Shown here piece after piece: positions 23,095-35,276 of a DNA stretch of 64,000 nt. The DNA is from Gnetum montanum (Eukaryota; Streptophyta; Gnetopsida; Gnetales; Gnetaceae). How positions within the stretch are numbered: position 1 is the first letter of the stretch; each line of letters begins with the position of its first letter. The notes beneath the pieces were generated by a model, which saw nothing but the letters and a program-made list of their open reading frames with translations, ran no database searches and was not told the origin of the DNA. A program made the position numbers and the translations under genes. Where the stretch lies: contig MNCI01010800.1 of the NCBI GenBank assembly GCA_015680685.1, positions 46,983 to 110,982 of the forward strand, in the 5' to 3' direction.

Positions 23095-24010
23095 TTAAAA
23101 ATCTTGTTTAAGTCTAGGCTTCACCAAATATGGAGCCTCTTGTATAGCGTTTTTAATTTTTGATAAAGCTCTTTCTGATTCTGGTGTTTTCTCTACTTGG
23201 ACATCCTTTTTTAGCATATGCATCAAAGGCTTGGTAATTTCAGTAAACCCAGGAATGAACTTTTTCACAAAGTTTATCTTCCCAAAGAAAGATCTAAGAG
23301 ATTTCTTACTTGTGGGATGTTCAATATTCTGGACTGCTTGGATTTGGGAATTTTCTATGGTAATTCCTTCTTGACATATCACATGGCCTAATAAACTTCT
23401 AGATTTAACCCCGAAGATACACTTCTTAGGATTTAATGAAATACCAAACTCTTGAAATCTGTCGAAAACTTGCTGGAGATGATTAATATGATCTTATATT
23501 TTCTTTGAGAATATTGTAATATCATCAAAATAAACCACCACGAATTTGCCTAACAAATCCTTAAATACTAAATCCATTGCTCTTTGGAAAGTAGCTCCAG
23601 CATTTGACAATCCGAATGACATTCTTTGATAAGCGAAAGTTCCCCATTTGGTGATAAATGTTGTTTTATATCTATCATTCTTATCTACCATGATTTGATT
23701 ATAACCTGAGAAACCATCTAAGAAGGAATATACTTGAAAACCTGATACTTTAATTAGCATCTCATCAATTCTTGGAAGTGGATACTTATCTTTCTTTGAG
23801 GCATCATTTAGATCTCTAAAGTCTACACAAAGCCTTATATCACCATTTTTCTTTCTCACTAGAACAAGGTTAGCAAGCCATGTAGAATATCGTACTAGAT
23901 ATATGATTCATGCTTGCAACAACTTCTTGATTTTAGCTTCCATAACTGGTTCAAATGATGGATTAAATTTCCTTTGTTTTTGCTTGACTATTTTGCAACC
24001 TTATATTAAA
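23095..24010 (-). pseudogene. reverse transcriptase, element C
   Basis: Finger and palm motifs are well preserved: RKKNGDIRLCVDFRDLN, KYPLPRIDEML, YSFLDGFSGYNQI, TTFITKWGTFAYQRMSFGL, then the catalytic VVYFDD. Thumb/connection motifs follow: IEHPTSKKSLRSFFGKINF and FIPGFTEITKPL. Stops at about 23490 and 23092, and several upstream of 23860, prevent one continuous product. The enzyme would copy the element RNA to DNA. Confidence 0.9.
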
Positions 24011-24419
24011 GGAATTTTATGTGTCATCACATCTTGCCTAAAAGCTTCAAGATCATCATAAAACCAAACAAAATTGTCCAAATTATTTCGTAGACATGAT
24101 ACCAAATCTTACTTGAAACTCGAATCTCTTTCCTTCGTAACATTTAACATCTTTGGCATCTTGTCTAATCTAAAATTCACTACCTCGAAAGCTTGACTAT
24201 CTAAGTTTTGTATATCCTTTCTAGTGAGTAAATTTTTCTTGAACTCATGTTCTAAGTCAATCATCCTTTTTAGAATGAAATTACCTTTGAAATTTGATGA
24301 CGTTTCACGCATTACTTGACCCTCAAATTCCTGTTTGTTTTTCACAAATCTTAGTACTTGATCATCATCTTCAAATACTTATAAATGTCTTATATTATCT
24401 GGTACTGATGGCTGATCTT

Positions 24420-24902
24420 CTTTTTCAATCATGACCTCTTTGTAATTTTCTATTTTTTCCATATCCAATGTTGAAGTTGCCTTTGCCAAATCATATACTA
24501 TAGGATTCTCTGCTCTATTTATATGCTCTATTTGGCAATGTCGAAGCTGATCTAACATGAACTCTTTACGATAAAGTTACCCTTTACTTGTTCATAGACT
24601 AATCTTGAATCTCCTTTTATAGTGATTTCTTTGATCTTTTTATCTAAAGCTATTCTCATACCAATACATAAAGCTTCATACTTAGCCTTGTTGTTAGTAC
24701 ATGGGAAAGATAGATGAATTTCTTTGAGAATCTCAAGTGAATCATTCTTTAATATAACTATACCAACTCCTGCACCCTTTGAATTACATGAACCTTCAAA
24801 GTATAACTCCCATTTATCCTCATTCTTTGATTGTTCTTTTTTAGAACTATAACTTTCTTGGAGTGTACAAATTTTGTTTTCAACACCTCCTTTTTCTGCC
24901 AT
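24420..24902 (-). pseudogene. additional RNase H domain between protease and RT, element C
   Basis: WELYFEGSCNSKGAGVGIVI, then PCTNNKAKYEALCIGMRIAL, IKGDSRLVYEQVKGNF and IEHINRAENPIVYDLAK follow the pattern of the archaeal-type RNase H of plant Tat elements (DGS-x5-GAG, NNEAEYEAL, SDS-LV-QV, H-x-PRE-N-x-AD). The first catalytic Asp appears as Glu and the Glu of the NNEAEYEA motif as Lys, so this copy is probably inactive. In Tat elements as usually described, this extra domain sits after the RT-RNase H unit; here it precedes RT. Confidence 0.75.
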
Positions 24903-24917
24903 TTTACTTTTTCCATT

Positions 24918-25508
24918 TTAAGTAATGTTATCAATCATCAAAGGTTCGCTATAGATGTATATTTGATTTGGTTCTCCTTTCCAAGGTAACCACATGTGAG
25001 AATAATTTGTTGAGATGTAACCTAAGAAATTCTTGCTCCAACTTCTACTCAATAAGAGACTATGTGAATTTGGTATATTTGCCACTTGAATAGTTACTCT
25101 ACTTCTGACGCGGGGTTTAGAAGCAATTTCTAATAGAACATTTGGTAATTGACCCACAATCTTCACTCTGCTTTTATCTAGTTGAACAATCTTTCTATTT
25201 GATTTTTCAGGAATTAAACCAAGTTTCTTACATATAGATAATGGTATTATAGTAGACGTAGCTCCAGAATCAACTAAACAATTGTATAAGTATTTATCCT
25301 TCAATTTCATTGTCAAAAGAAAAGGAGGAGCTTCTTTATCATATGAGGTCTTTAATTTCTGATCATTATTAGATACATAACTTAACTCTGATTCTCTAAC
25401 TCTACTTTTACCTTTAATGAACTCTAAAGCCTTTCTTTGTTGATCTCCTATTTGAAGCAACTGATAAAAGCTAATATTGGCCTTGACATGTTTAAGGTCT
25501 TCAATCAA
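24918..25508 (-). pseudogene. aspartic protease region, element C
   Basis: A 196-codon open frame. The active site is LVDSGATSTIIP at residues 79-90, followed by a flap-like LDKSRVKIVGQL and IPNSHSLLLSRSW near the C-terminal loop, where the usual G-R-D-x-L is replaced by SRSW. It lies between gag and the extra RNase H, in frame with the latter. It would process the polyprotein. Confidence 0.78.
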
Positions 25509-25559
25509 ATCATACTCTCCATCACCAATAAAGCTTGATCTCTTTATCCATTTATTAAA

Positions 25560-26950
25560 AGACTGATTTGGAGTGCTTTGCTCTACTTGATTGTCTTTAC
25601 CTTTATTCTTATCTCTTCTATTTGGCTCAAAATATTTTCTCTTAGTAGATGGATCTGTAATAACATTTGGGGGTCTAGAAGTAGTTAGTTTTTCCTTTGA
25701 TCGGAAACTATATCCATTTTCCTCATTGTTATTTCATTCTTTATTTGATGACATATCTTCTTCAAAACTTGATAGAGAAGAAGTATCGCTAAATCCATTG
25801 TTAGAAGATTTACTTGCATAATGAACACTCGATAACTCATTATCAGATTCAATATCAAGAAAGTTGGACATAATAAGGTCACTTTCATCCTCATCTTCTG
25901 CTAACTTAGTGTCTTGATGTTTATGCTTTCTATTTTTCCTTTCTTCCTTGATATTAACTCTTGCCAAGGCTTTTTTAAGCTTCACTATTTTGTTAGACAT
26001 ATCTCTCATTAATTGTCCTTTTTTAGATCCTACTCTTTCATGTTCTTGCTCTATCTTAACATGAGATGGACCTAGTAAAGCTTCAAACTAAGCAAAATCT
26101 TGCATAGGAATCATTACTCTTTCTTCTCTTTTTTGAATCGCAATATTTTCTTCGGGATTCAAGTTCAATTATTTTTCTAACTGTATAGCTTCACTAAAGT
26201 AGTTATTTAAAGTAGTTAAGTTTGGAGTTCTCCTTAACCAGATTGAAATGTTGGGGTTGACATGTTTAAGATAAGTCTCTTTAAGCATTTCTTCTGATGG
26301 TCTATATTGTCTTTGAAAGAGTCCCAAATTTGATGAAACTTGATATTAAAATCTCTAATTGACTCTTTAACTCCTTGCTTAGCTTTTATTAGCCCATAGT
26401 ATAGTTGTTGTTAATCTAATTGATTATCAAACTAGGCTAAGAAAAGATTATTCATGTCATCCCAACTTGTAATACTATTACTTGGTAAGTTCGAACACCA
26501 AATTTGAGCCATATCCTTTAGATTTGATATAAATAACCTACAAGCTTGATCTTGATGTTGAATATTTGCATGAGCTAAAGCTAACTCAAACATGTGAATA
26601 TATTCTTCAGATAAATAAGCTTTTCCAGGAATGAAAGGCTTAGGCAAATATTTGTAAACTACCTTAGGAATATCATTGTAATTTTGAAATCCTAATGGTG
26701 TAACTCCTTGCCAAGGATTTTCCATCCTATTCCTTTGGATAGTTGAAGTCTTAGACTTTCTAGATCTTCTCTTATGAATTGATAAACCAGATATAATGGG
26801 TGATCTTCTTGATCTTCTAGTTTTCACTCCACTACTTATTCCTAATTCAAAATCTCTATTTTGTTCTTCTTCCAATGAAGAATCAATCTTAGAATCTAGA
26901 ATATCTTTTGAAACTTTAAAACTTTCCAAACTATTAATCTTCTTGGTCAT
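25560..26950 (-). pseudogene. gag region, element C
   Basis: The frame from 26950 ends in a capsid-type segment: VYKYLPKPFIPGK, EEYIHMFELALAHANI, CRLFISNLKDMAQIWCSNLP and SITSWDDMNNLF. These match the plant gag domain. The first 80 residues are basic and serine-rich. A stop near 26432 and further stops follow. A later frame (26009-25734), with an acidic/serine stretch, continues toward protease in the protease frame. No CCHC knuckle was found in readable frames. Confidence 0.78.
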
Positions 26951-27049
26951 GAATTGAAAATAGTATCTAATTTCTTAAGCCTACTAGTAACAAATAATTG
27001 TTGATGTACTACAATTATAAGGCTTATGAACCTAGAGGCTAAATTTTCA

Positions 27050-27067
27050 ATCCTCCTTCTAGCACCA
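27050..27067 (-). other. candidate primer-binding site of element C
   Basis: On the minus strand TGGTGCTAGAAGGAGGA begins 7 bases after the 5' LTR end (CCAACA, then GTTCTTT). Starting with TGG is as expected for a tRNA 3'-CCA complement. I could not assign the tRNA with confidence. Confidence 0.5.
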
Positions 27068-28327
27068 AAAGAACTGTTGGCGACCGTTTGCGACGTGACT
27101 GCCAACGAGTGTCCTCGAATAGGATTTAGGTGCTTGCTGGTCTCTGGCAACACCAAGGCCTAGATACCTCCAAATAGACCCAGTAGTTAATGTGAGTATG
27201 TGTGTGTGCTGTTGCGGTGTGCAGTTGTGAAAAATGAAATGATTGCATTGTGTGTAAACTACAAATGACTTATCTTAAAGAGATTCAACCAACTTTGCCA
27301 AGTACTGTGAGTTGTTGAGAGTTCCTATTTTGTTCAATTGCCTAGTCTACGTGATCCTTATAATACCTAATTGTAACAAATAAATTTTTGCAAAAATATT
27401 TGAGCACAACTCTGCGAACCTACTTATAATTTTTCCCAGAGAAAGAGATAGTTCCACAAGAAAACTAGAAATAGAGCAGGATTTGATGGAAATAGACAGA
27501 AAAGAAAGCAGATTTGTGTAGACCTCAAATATTTGAACAAGGTAAAATGACATGAGTAAACACTTCACAATAAAGCTATCCCAAATTCAATAACTATGAA
27601 TTGTTTAAACTTCCAAGGCTCAAATAAGCAATTTCTTCAAGACAATCCTATTATGCTACCAAAAAAATTGATGTGTAAACTACCACGTATGAGACTCCAT
27701 TTTGGCTAAATAATGGACGTCAACAATTGCATTCAAGAGAACCTTCAAAAGACTTGACAATTTCTAATTGAAATACCATAGATATTTACTTTAAAGATAA
27801 AATAAAGCTATTCTGGTCCCATCAAAATACCAAATATTTTTTGAACCCTCTTGACTATTGAATCGTTCAATGGCATGACTACAACTAGAGGCTCTCTTAC
27901 AATAATCTCAAAAGTAGTTCTTATACGTTGCACAATAATAAAATTTACTACTAAAATGCTCTTAAGGCTTTTAAACAGAAGCGCTTCTATAGCAAAATTT
28001 TAACAGAAATTTTCTATCAGGCAACAAGAACGATAAGAGCAATCTAAAAATCCCAAAATTACTTGCCAAGGATGATACTATCTAAACCACTAGCTAAACA
28101 ATTTAAAAAAAATAAAAAAAACAATAAGCATAACTCACAGGACTATGACAAAGAGGCTGAAATCTTTTCTTTAGCAAGTCATCTTACAAGCAATCTTTCA
28201 CACTTTCTTCTTTACAAATGCTCTTCCCAAGACCCAAATGTCTCCAAGTGAGAGCCCAAGTATTCCAAAGTGTGATCCCAATGCCTTCTCAAAAGTGTGA
28301 TATCTCTATTCTTCTTACCCTTGAAGC

Positions 28328-28328
28328 N
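28328..28328. other. single N marking a missing LTR segment
   Basis: Comparison with the left LTR shows about 230 bases absent exactly here (equivalent of about 18440-18670). An assembly join is more likely than a biological deletion. Confidence 0.8.
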
Positions 28329-29085
28329 CACTATTGAAGCCCTAGTACTTTTATGAACAAGGAAATGGTAAAAAGATAATATAATATCCACCTTAGTATG
28401 GACGTTGGTGGTAGTGGTAGCTAATCTGTATAAATTTATATAAATAATTTATCTACACTTGCACGTGTGTAAAATTTGCTACCGAATGTGAAGGTGCCAG
28501 GCCTGGAACTACCAGCAAATAATTCCAAATTATCCCACCTTGCCAAAATTGTTACCAACTACCACCACGGGAGAAGGCTCTACCGCTGCATCCGACATTG
28601 TTGTTGTGTTGTGTTCAGTTGTTGAAGAGCCAATGGTATGAGCACATCTACAGTCACCACCTGTCTCCAGCAAAGAAAGCAAACACCTTCCTCGTCCTTG
28701 ACAGCACGGTAGGCGAAGATGGCAATGAACGTGAAGAGATGACCGTAGAAGAACAACCCTAGTTTTGCTGAGTCCTTGGGCTTTCTACGATGTTTTGTTT
28801 TCTTTTACACCATTTTCTGTTGCTATGTTTTCTGTTGCACAGTGTCGTTTCGAAGGCCCACTCTCCTAACCACCGTGATTGGTGTTTCTGTCGGCATACA
28901 TAGACAACATCATGCTGGTGCCGCTGCCGCCCTCTTCATCGTCTGGGGCTTCGACGATTGCTATTGGTGATGGTAGGCTCACGAGGATTCGAGGTCCGCT
29001 TTGTTTTTGAAAATAATCCCTATTTTTCACAAACCCTAGCAACTGAAATTGAAAGAAAATTTGATGTCGATGAAGTAGTTTCGGC

Positions 29086-29652
29086 ATGACGGCCGTGCTG
29101 AAGAATGTAGTCTGGCTTGAGATCCATGGCCATCTGGATTGCAGGATGCTGTCGTCGAATACTAGATACAGAGTATCATTTGTGGTGAAATGCATAGAGC
29201 TGTTCAGAGGTTGGAGCACCATGCCTGTGAAGCTTTGGCTTAGGCTGCCTAACGGGTAGCTGCTTGAGCATGAGCGCATGCTACAGCAACCACATAGATA
29301 CACTGATCCTGATGCTGTCGATGCTAAACGGAGCATTCGCGAAGTGAGTGAAGGCCATGGCGGATGGCTTCATTTGGTTGTAGGTGAATTCATGGTTGAA
29401 CTGCACTGGCATTCGAGGCTACTTCCTGTTGGAAATTCTGCTCCCACGAATTCGATGCCTGTTCTTGTGGAATTTGGCATGTGCGAGTGGGAACCTAGTC
29501 GCTGGAAGTCTTGTCTCATATTGAACAGTGTGAGAATTGAGCCTCTCGAGCTCCACAATGCTAAGGCTGTGGCCTCTTCACAGTCGCTGCTTGTAATTCC
29601 CTCTTCTTTTTTTTGTGTGAAAAATTTTAAACGTGGATTATGGATGCTGTAA
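29086..29652 (+). pseudogene. PP2-like domain fragment, right LTR copy
   Basis: Same frame as the left copy but interrupted by TAG at 29257-29259, where the left copy has CAG. Motifs WLEIHGHLDCRMLS, RGWSTMPVK, GWLHLVVGEF and SLILNS-type strand VRIEP are kept; the HWKSG block reads RWKSC. The last residues differ from the left copy through a small indel in the T-rich tail beyond the domain. It is antisense to element C. Confidence 0.7.
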
Positions 29653-30019
29653 TTCCTACCTATTCTAGAACAGGCCTTTAAAATTTGTAGGCAAATTTTG
29701 AAACATCATTTTAGCAAACATCTTTCATTTCCAGTTCTCTTCTCTCATTCTTTACTAGTATCCAAATGATCAATTTCTGAACATATTCCTAACAATGAAA
29801 AATTTCTTGCTTGTCAATTCATTTACCATTGGCACATTATCTCTTGCAATCTTCTATTCATTGTCTTTCATATGTGCATCATTATTTCCACCAATAATAT
29901 TATGGTCTCCCCTAGGTCCCATACCAATGGTATGAAATAACACATTTATACTCTCCCACTCTTACAATAATGTTTAAAATGAATCTTACTGTTCCATGAA
30001 ATGGCCAAATGTGCCAACA

Positions 30020-30024
30020 GTAAT
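30020..30024 (+). other. right target-site duplication of element C
   Basis: GTAAT, identical to 17184-17188, after which the RT of element B resumes with NAPATF-type codons. Confidence 0.92.
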
Positions 30025-32358
30025 GCTCCTGCAACTTTTTAACACTTAGTGGTAAGTATTCTTTAGTAGTAAATTGCTAATGGTGTGGAAGTTTTCATGG
30101 ATGACTTCTTTACCTATGGTACTAATTTTGAGCAAGCATTAAACCATATTTAGTAGGTATTAAAATGATGTGTGGAGATGAATTTGTAGCTCAACTGGTA
30201 GAAAATCCACTTGATGGTCCAAGATGCAATTATTTTGGAACACAGGATTTTAGGAAAACGAAATGAGATGAACCCTAAAAAAGTAAGGAGCATCCAAGAA
30301 ATAACCAGACAACCTTAAACTGTCAAAGATGTGAGGTCATTCCTTGGTCATACTAGTTACTATAGGTGCTTCATTTAGAATTTCACTAAAATAGCCAAAG
30401 CATTGGTAGAGCTCATCAAGAAAGATGTAATCTTTGAATGGACCTAAAAATATGAATATGCATTCCAACACTTGAAGTAGAAACTTGGAGAAACTTCAAT
30501 TCTATGTGTTCTAGACTTGTCCAAACCATTTCACATCAAGCTATGCCTTGGCAGTGATAGTTACATAAATGGATGATAAAAATGTCCATACTATACCCAT
30601 TTTGTAAGCCAAAGCTTTGTGGCTGTGAAACTTAACTACACCACCACTAAAAAAGTACTCAAAATAGTGGTGTATGCCTTAAATAATTTAAGCACTATGT
30701 GTATGGATACCTGATTCTTATGCATAAGGACCATAGTGCAATCCTCTTCCTAATAAACAAGACAATGATAAGTCCTAGTGTCATATTGTGGTTGATGATC
30801 TTATAAGAGTTTGATCTTACTATGATGGATAAAAAAGGAATTGAGAATGTAGTTGTAGATCGTTTGTCTTAGTTAAGGTGTGATAGCAATGAGGATGAAG
30901 AACCTTTATCTGATTAATTTTCAAATAATCTTCTCTTTGCTAAGTTCATTGAAGTTCAAGCACCAAGGGTTATAAATTGGTATGATGAGTTCCTCTCATA
31001 TCTAGTCACATAGGAGACTTATACTAAGTTGAATCATAGGAAGAAACAATAATTTCTTCACTAGGTCAAACATGACATAGAAATTGAAGATAACCTTTAT
31101 AGGGTTTGTGCTGATGGCTTAGTATGATGGTGTGTACCTAATGTACATGAATTTAGAGTCTTCTAGGATTCTCAAGAAGGTTATTATGGGGATTACTATG
31201 TAGGAAGGAGGATAACCATAAAAATCCTCATGGTAGGATAAGTTTGATCAATAATCTTTAGGAATGCTCACCATTTCTTCCATTCATGTGAGAGGAATAA
31301 CTACACGAATGAGAGGGCTACAATAATGGTATCAACCATTGGAGTCTTTTGACCTTTAGGAAATTGATTTCATGGGACCCATCACTCCCATGTCCATTAG
31401 GAAAGCTTGCATTATAGTTGCCTTTGATTACTGTACCAAATGGCCTAAAGCTACAACTATATCTGATTGTACATCTACCACTACTACTTGATTTTTTCAA
31501 CAACAGTTGATAAACAAGTTTGGTATGCCTAGAGCATTAATTTTAGATAATGGGACACATTCTGAATGTTCTACTTTTCTCAAGTTAATGAAACATGTGG
31601 GGGTATAACATAAAATCACAACATCCTATCACCTTTAAGCCAACAGTTAAGTAGAGGTTACCAATAGGGAGATCACTAGAATTCTAATGTGAACCATTGG
31701 TAGATATAGGAAAGACTAGAGTACCAAACTTAATAGTGCCCTTTGGGAATGTCACTTAACATGGAAACTTCCTATAGGCTATTCTTCCTTTGAGTTAGTG
31801 TACAAAAAGTTACCTAAACTTTTAATTCAAATCGAACTTCAAACACTCAACATGGTAGATGAAAATCATGACATAGACATTAACCTAGCATAAAAGAATG
31901 AATCATGAGACTCAACATGGTAGATGAAAATCGAAGAGTAGTACTAATAATGAATGAAGTACACAAGGCACACACTAAATAATGAAACAATTCATAGATT
32001 AGAAAAGTTACATTCAAACTAGGAGACAAGGTTCTCTATTAGAGCCTCATGCATCTATTGCAATGGACTAAGTTCCAAACATTATGGGAAGGAACTTAAA
32101 TCATTTGCTCAACTTTTCCTTTTGGTGCTATGAAAATTTACCACCTAAGAAGCCCTCAAGAGTAGATGTTAGTCAACATCCAACAAATTAAACCATTTAT
32201 GAACTCTCAAGTAACCAAAAATAACATTGACATGTTTGATCAAGGATAAGCATGATCAATTTCTCGAAACTTGTCCTTCCAACTTAGTCGTGGGAGACAA
32301 ATCCATCTCATATAAAATTTTGATGAGGATGAAAAATTTTTCACCTTTTTTTTGCAAT
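30020..32358 (+). pseudogene. element B right part: RT palm, RNase H, integrase
   Basis: RT resumes with GNGVEVFMDDF-type codons; the FMDD catalytic pair is at 30094-30105. An RNase H segment follows (about 30500-30700, with KPFHIKLCLGS, then KLNYTTTKK), with Asp of the DAS motif lost. Integrase comes next: zinc remnant near 31140-31230, catalytic Asp near 31362 (EIDFMGP), second Asp at 31546 (LDNGTH) and Glu at 31653 (VEVTNRE). C-terminal motifs WKLPIGYSSFELVY and GAMKIY end near 32160. A TCGTGGGAGA block near 32300 marks the pol end. Many stops, mostly TAG/TAA, occur in every frame. The sequence then passes into the LTR at 32359 without a purine tract. Confidence 0.8.
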
Positions 32359-33154
32359 TGATGAGTCATCATTTGGGCAACCACGATATCACATACACGA
32401 TATCACAGTGTGTCTCCTCATCTATAAATAAGAGGTAGACAGATGAGTTAGAAGGTGATTAGTCAATAAGTTAGTTTTAGTTTAAGTGTTTTAATTTATT
32501 TCTCTTAACCCTTTTCCTCCTAGTGTATGCCCTTAGTGTAGTGAATGTAATTGTACGACATCCTTTATTCAAGTGTGATGTACTAGGATAGGCACATGAT
32601 CGGCAATAAAGATCAAGATTACTTCATCATTGTAGCATTCACTTAGATTAATTATTTATTTACTTGTTATTTACTTCTTTCCTAATTAGTCTCTCTCACC
32701 CTTAAACTCATGTTAAACACAAAATGAGTACGAATTGATTACGAGCATTTAAGTGTGACTACTTGGTAACCCATTAGTGTACCTAGGATATGCGCTTGGT
32801 AATCCCACTAGTAGTCATGCACGAAGTCCAAGATGTGTACGGATAATTAAGGAATGAATGCTCATCGCACTTAGGCTAGTTAGATTCCTTCTCACCCTTT
32901 CTCCCTTAGCTTAGTTAATATTATCTTCCATTGCCTTCAATAGTAGCATTAAATTAGAAACACATCATCCACCTCACTCTGGACTAAACCATATGTGAAA
33001 AAGCTAATACTAGTCCAGTTGGGAAGACAACGAATTGCGACCTAAGGCTAATTATCTAGATGCCACAACTAGTTCGTCTATGGCGTTTGACCCGATCACA
33101 TGTGTAATGCTCGTACTCGTATGGTTGAGTGTAGGGGTACCTCACCACTCATCA
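32359..33154 (+). repeat. 5' LTR of element D (junction LTR between B and D)
   Basis: 796 bp, from TGATGAGTCATC to CACTCATCA, followed after one base by the primer site. TATA box at 32423-32430. U3 carries the motif ACGATATCACATACACGATATCAC, here written in two overlapping parts: ACGATATCACAT and ACACGATATCAC. The sequence to its left is the decayed end of element B, so this LTR either belongs to D alone or is shared by B and D after recombination. Confidence 0.85.
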
Positions 33155-33155
33155 T

Positions 33156-33173
33156 TGGCGCCATTGTTGGGGA
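33156..33173 (+). other. primer-binding site of element D (tRNA-Asp type)
   Basis: TGGCGCCATTGTTGGGGA agrees with the plant tRNA-Asp 3'-end complement at 15 of 18 positions, all differences being transitions. One base separates it from the LTR. Confidence 0.82.
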
Positions 33174-33295
33174 TGGTGCTAGTTATCTAGATTAGTTATA
33201 TCATACAAGGTCGTTGTATAGGAATTAACGATATATCTTTTAGAAATAAATAATTATTAAAAGTCACATATAAATTCACACACAATCTCATAACC

Positions 33296-35276
33296 ATGCC
33301 TCTCCTACAAGATTATAATAATGTCACACTTAGTGAGGAAGTTCATTGGAGAACCAATGAACTATATGACAACGAAGATTGGAGTATATAAGCTGAGGTG
33401 GGGGTTTCTTATGAACATAAACCAAAGAAGCGTCATCCCCATTGGCCACTACAAGCCTAATGCAAATACAAGAGGCTATTCAAATCTCCCGTAGGCATCG
33501 TAAAAAGAGCCGTCTACCCAGGCTCGATTTAAACAACTTTCCCAATTTTTCTGGAGGCTATGAATTAGATTTGCATCAACATTTACAAGCCTTCTACAAT
33601 GCCTGTACATGGAACAACATTGACAACAGTTGGAAAAAACTTAAGCTCTTTCCCATGACACTTGTTGGCCAAGCAAAAGTATGGTATAGATCGTTAAAAC
33701 CAAATTCAATACGACATTGGCCAACAATGGTAGAACTCTTTAACAAAAGATATCAAAACTACGCAAGAGTGTCAGCCTTGAGGAAACAAATCCAAGAGTG
33801 GAAATAAGCAAAATATGAACCCTTGGACATGGCCTTAGAAAGATATTATGCATTGTTAAAAAACTGTCTAGGAAAAAACTGTCTAGGCCATGGGTTTTCC
33901 GAGGAAAGGCTAATGTACCATATTATTGATGGGCTTCATGATGAAACAAGAGAGACCCTAGGGATGTATGACCAAGGTCAACTATACGAACTACGAACCC
34001 ATCAAGTCTAAGAGCTCATTAAGCAGGTAGCAAAAGAATAAGGAGAAATAGCTAGATGGGAGATTGTTGAAAAACATCAACAAGACCAAAATCTCAACTT
34101 AACAAAGGTCCATAATTACAAAAAGGAGAAATCAACCAATCTTGAGGTGGAAGAACCATCTTTGCCGGGACAACAATCACTAGAGGAAATTGAGGCATAG
34201 ATCAATAAGATGTTGGAATGGACGTATAAAAAGTGTGGAGAATATATCGATATCATTGGAGATATAGTTTTGACAACCCAAGAAGTGAGATAAAGTATCA
34301 CTAGATAATCAGAAAGAACGGATAAGGAAAATAAGAGCTCAACTGCCAATCATACGTATGAATACAACATATGCCTATACAATCATTCTAAGAGCCAGTT
34401 CCCAATCTTGTTACATTTATATGAGCATTGGGAAAAAATGCTACACTAAGAGTTTGTACAAAGATACTGTGTTTGATCACAGTGGCAACAATCCCAGTCG
34501 TGGTGGAAGCCACCCTTAGACTGGAGACACCCTTCATATCATCCAAACCCAAATGCTTATCTTGTTCAACATACTATTTCTCCAATTGGGTCAACATACT
34601 CTATCTCACCACATTACCATTCTCCTTAATACTATCAGCCCATGCCTTCAACACAACCACCACCTTGTGTATCCTACACTTCTCCTGAATTTCAACATTC
34701 TCATCCTTTCCCTCCTTCTACATCGCCACCAACTGTTCCCAAGGTGTCTACACCACAGCAACAACCCATGAACGTTACTTGTGTTACTACTTCCAATAGC
34801 AGTGAGAGACCTTAGCAACATCAAAGGAATCCCTTCTTTAAACATGGCCGTAAGAAATGACAACACAATTCCAAGGCCACTGCACCCTCCAACTTAGCAC
34901 AAGTCCAACCTTGTGGTGCACCCTTATCTTTGAACCCCATGCCTCATGTTACTTCATCAAGGCCACCAAATCACACTCCAACAACAATACGGACCAATGA
35001 ACACAGGAATGGAGAGCGACAACCCAATCCTTGCATACCATCTAATGGTTTCAATTATCATAGTGGGTCAACTCTTCACCCAAGAACCACATCTTACAAA
35101 TTTCCCCACTATGCTTACTATAACTAGGTGTGTGAACCCCGATGGGGTAAGTATGACCAGGTCCCAATATTTTCAACATGCAAAAACCCTCATCTTCCAT
35201 TTATTAATCCTTGTCATACTTAATCATTTAGTTATGGGGGATACCCCCCATTCTAGTAATAAGAAGGATTAATAAT
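33296..35276 (+). pseudogene. gag remnant of element D
   Basis: The best-kept gag core of the window lies at 33442-34011: LPRLDLNNFPNFSGGYELD, LHQHLQAFYNACTWNN, WKKLKLFPMTLVGQAKVWY and FNKRYQNYARVSALRKQIQ. A TAA at 33806 splits it, and the second part reads MALERYYALLKN and GHGFSEERLMYHIIDGL. A 17-base tandem duplication near 33858-33891 adds residues. The zinc-type motif near 34362-34415 has lost two cysteines. The tail is proline/histidine-rich. It parallels gag B closely. Confidence 0.78.

Larger units (their letters stand above)
17189..30019 (-). mobile_element. Ty3/gypsy element C, nested in element B
   Basis: A complete insertion of 12.8 kb with roughly 3-kb LTRs, 5-bp target duplication GTAAT, purine tract beside the left LTR and pol on the minus strand. 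Domain order is gag, protease, extra RNase H, RT, native RNase H and integrase (zinc then core then C-terminal), followed by a 170-residue ORF. No chromodomain was seen. Integrase and RT motifs place it in Ty3/gypsy. Two RNase H domains suggest a Tat-like relative, but the extra domain is in an unusual place. The last about 380 bases of the LTRs differ at roughly ten positions, mostly transitions, so it is much younger than its host element. Frameshifts and stops make pol non-functional as assembled. Confidence 0.9.
27075..30019 (-). repeat. 5' LTR of element C (right copy)
   Basis: 2945 bp as assembled, from TGTTGGCGACC at 27075 to GTGCCAACA at 30019, giving perfect TG...CA ends. It is highly similar to the left copy throughout. 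A single N at 28328 stands where the left copy has about 230 extra bases, which explains the length difference. It carries the second PP2-like copy at 29086-29652. Confidence 0.9.
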
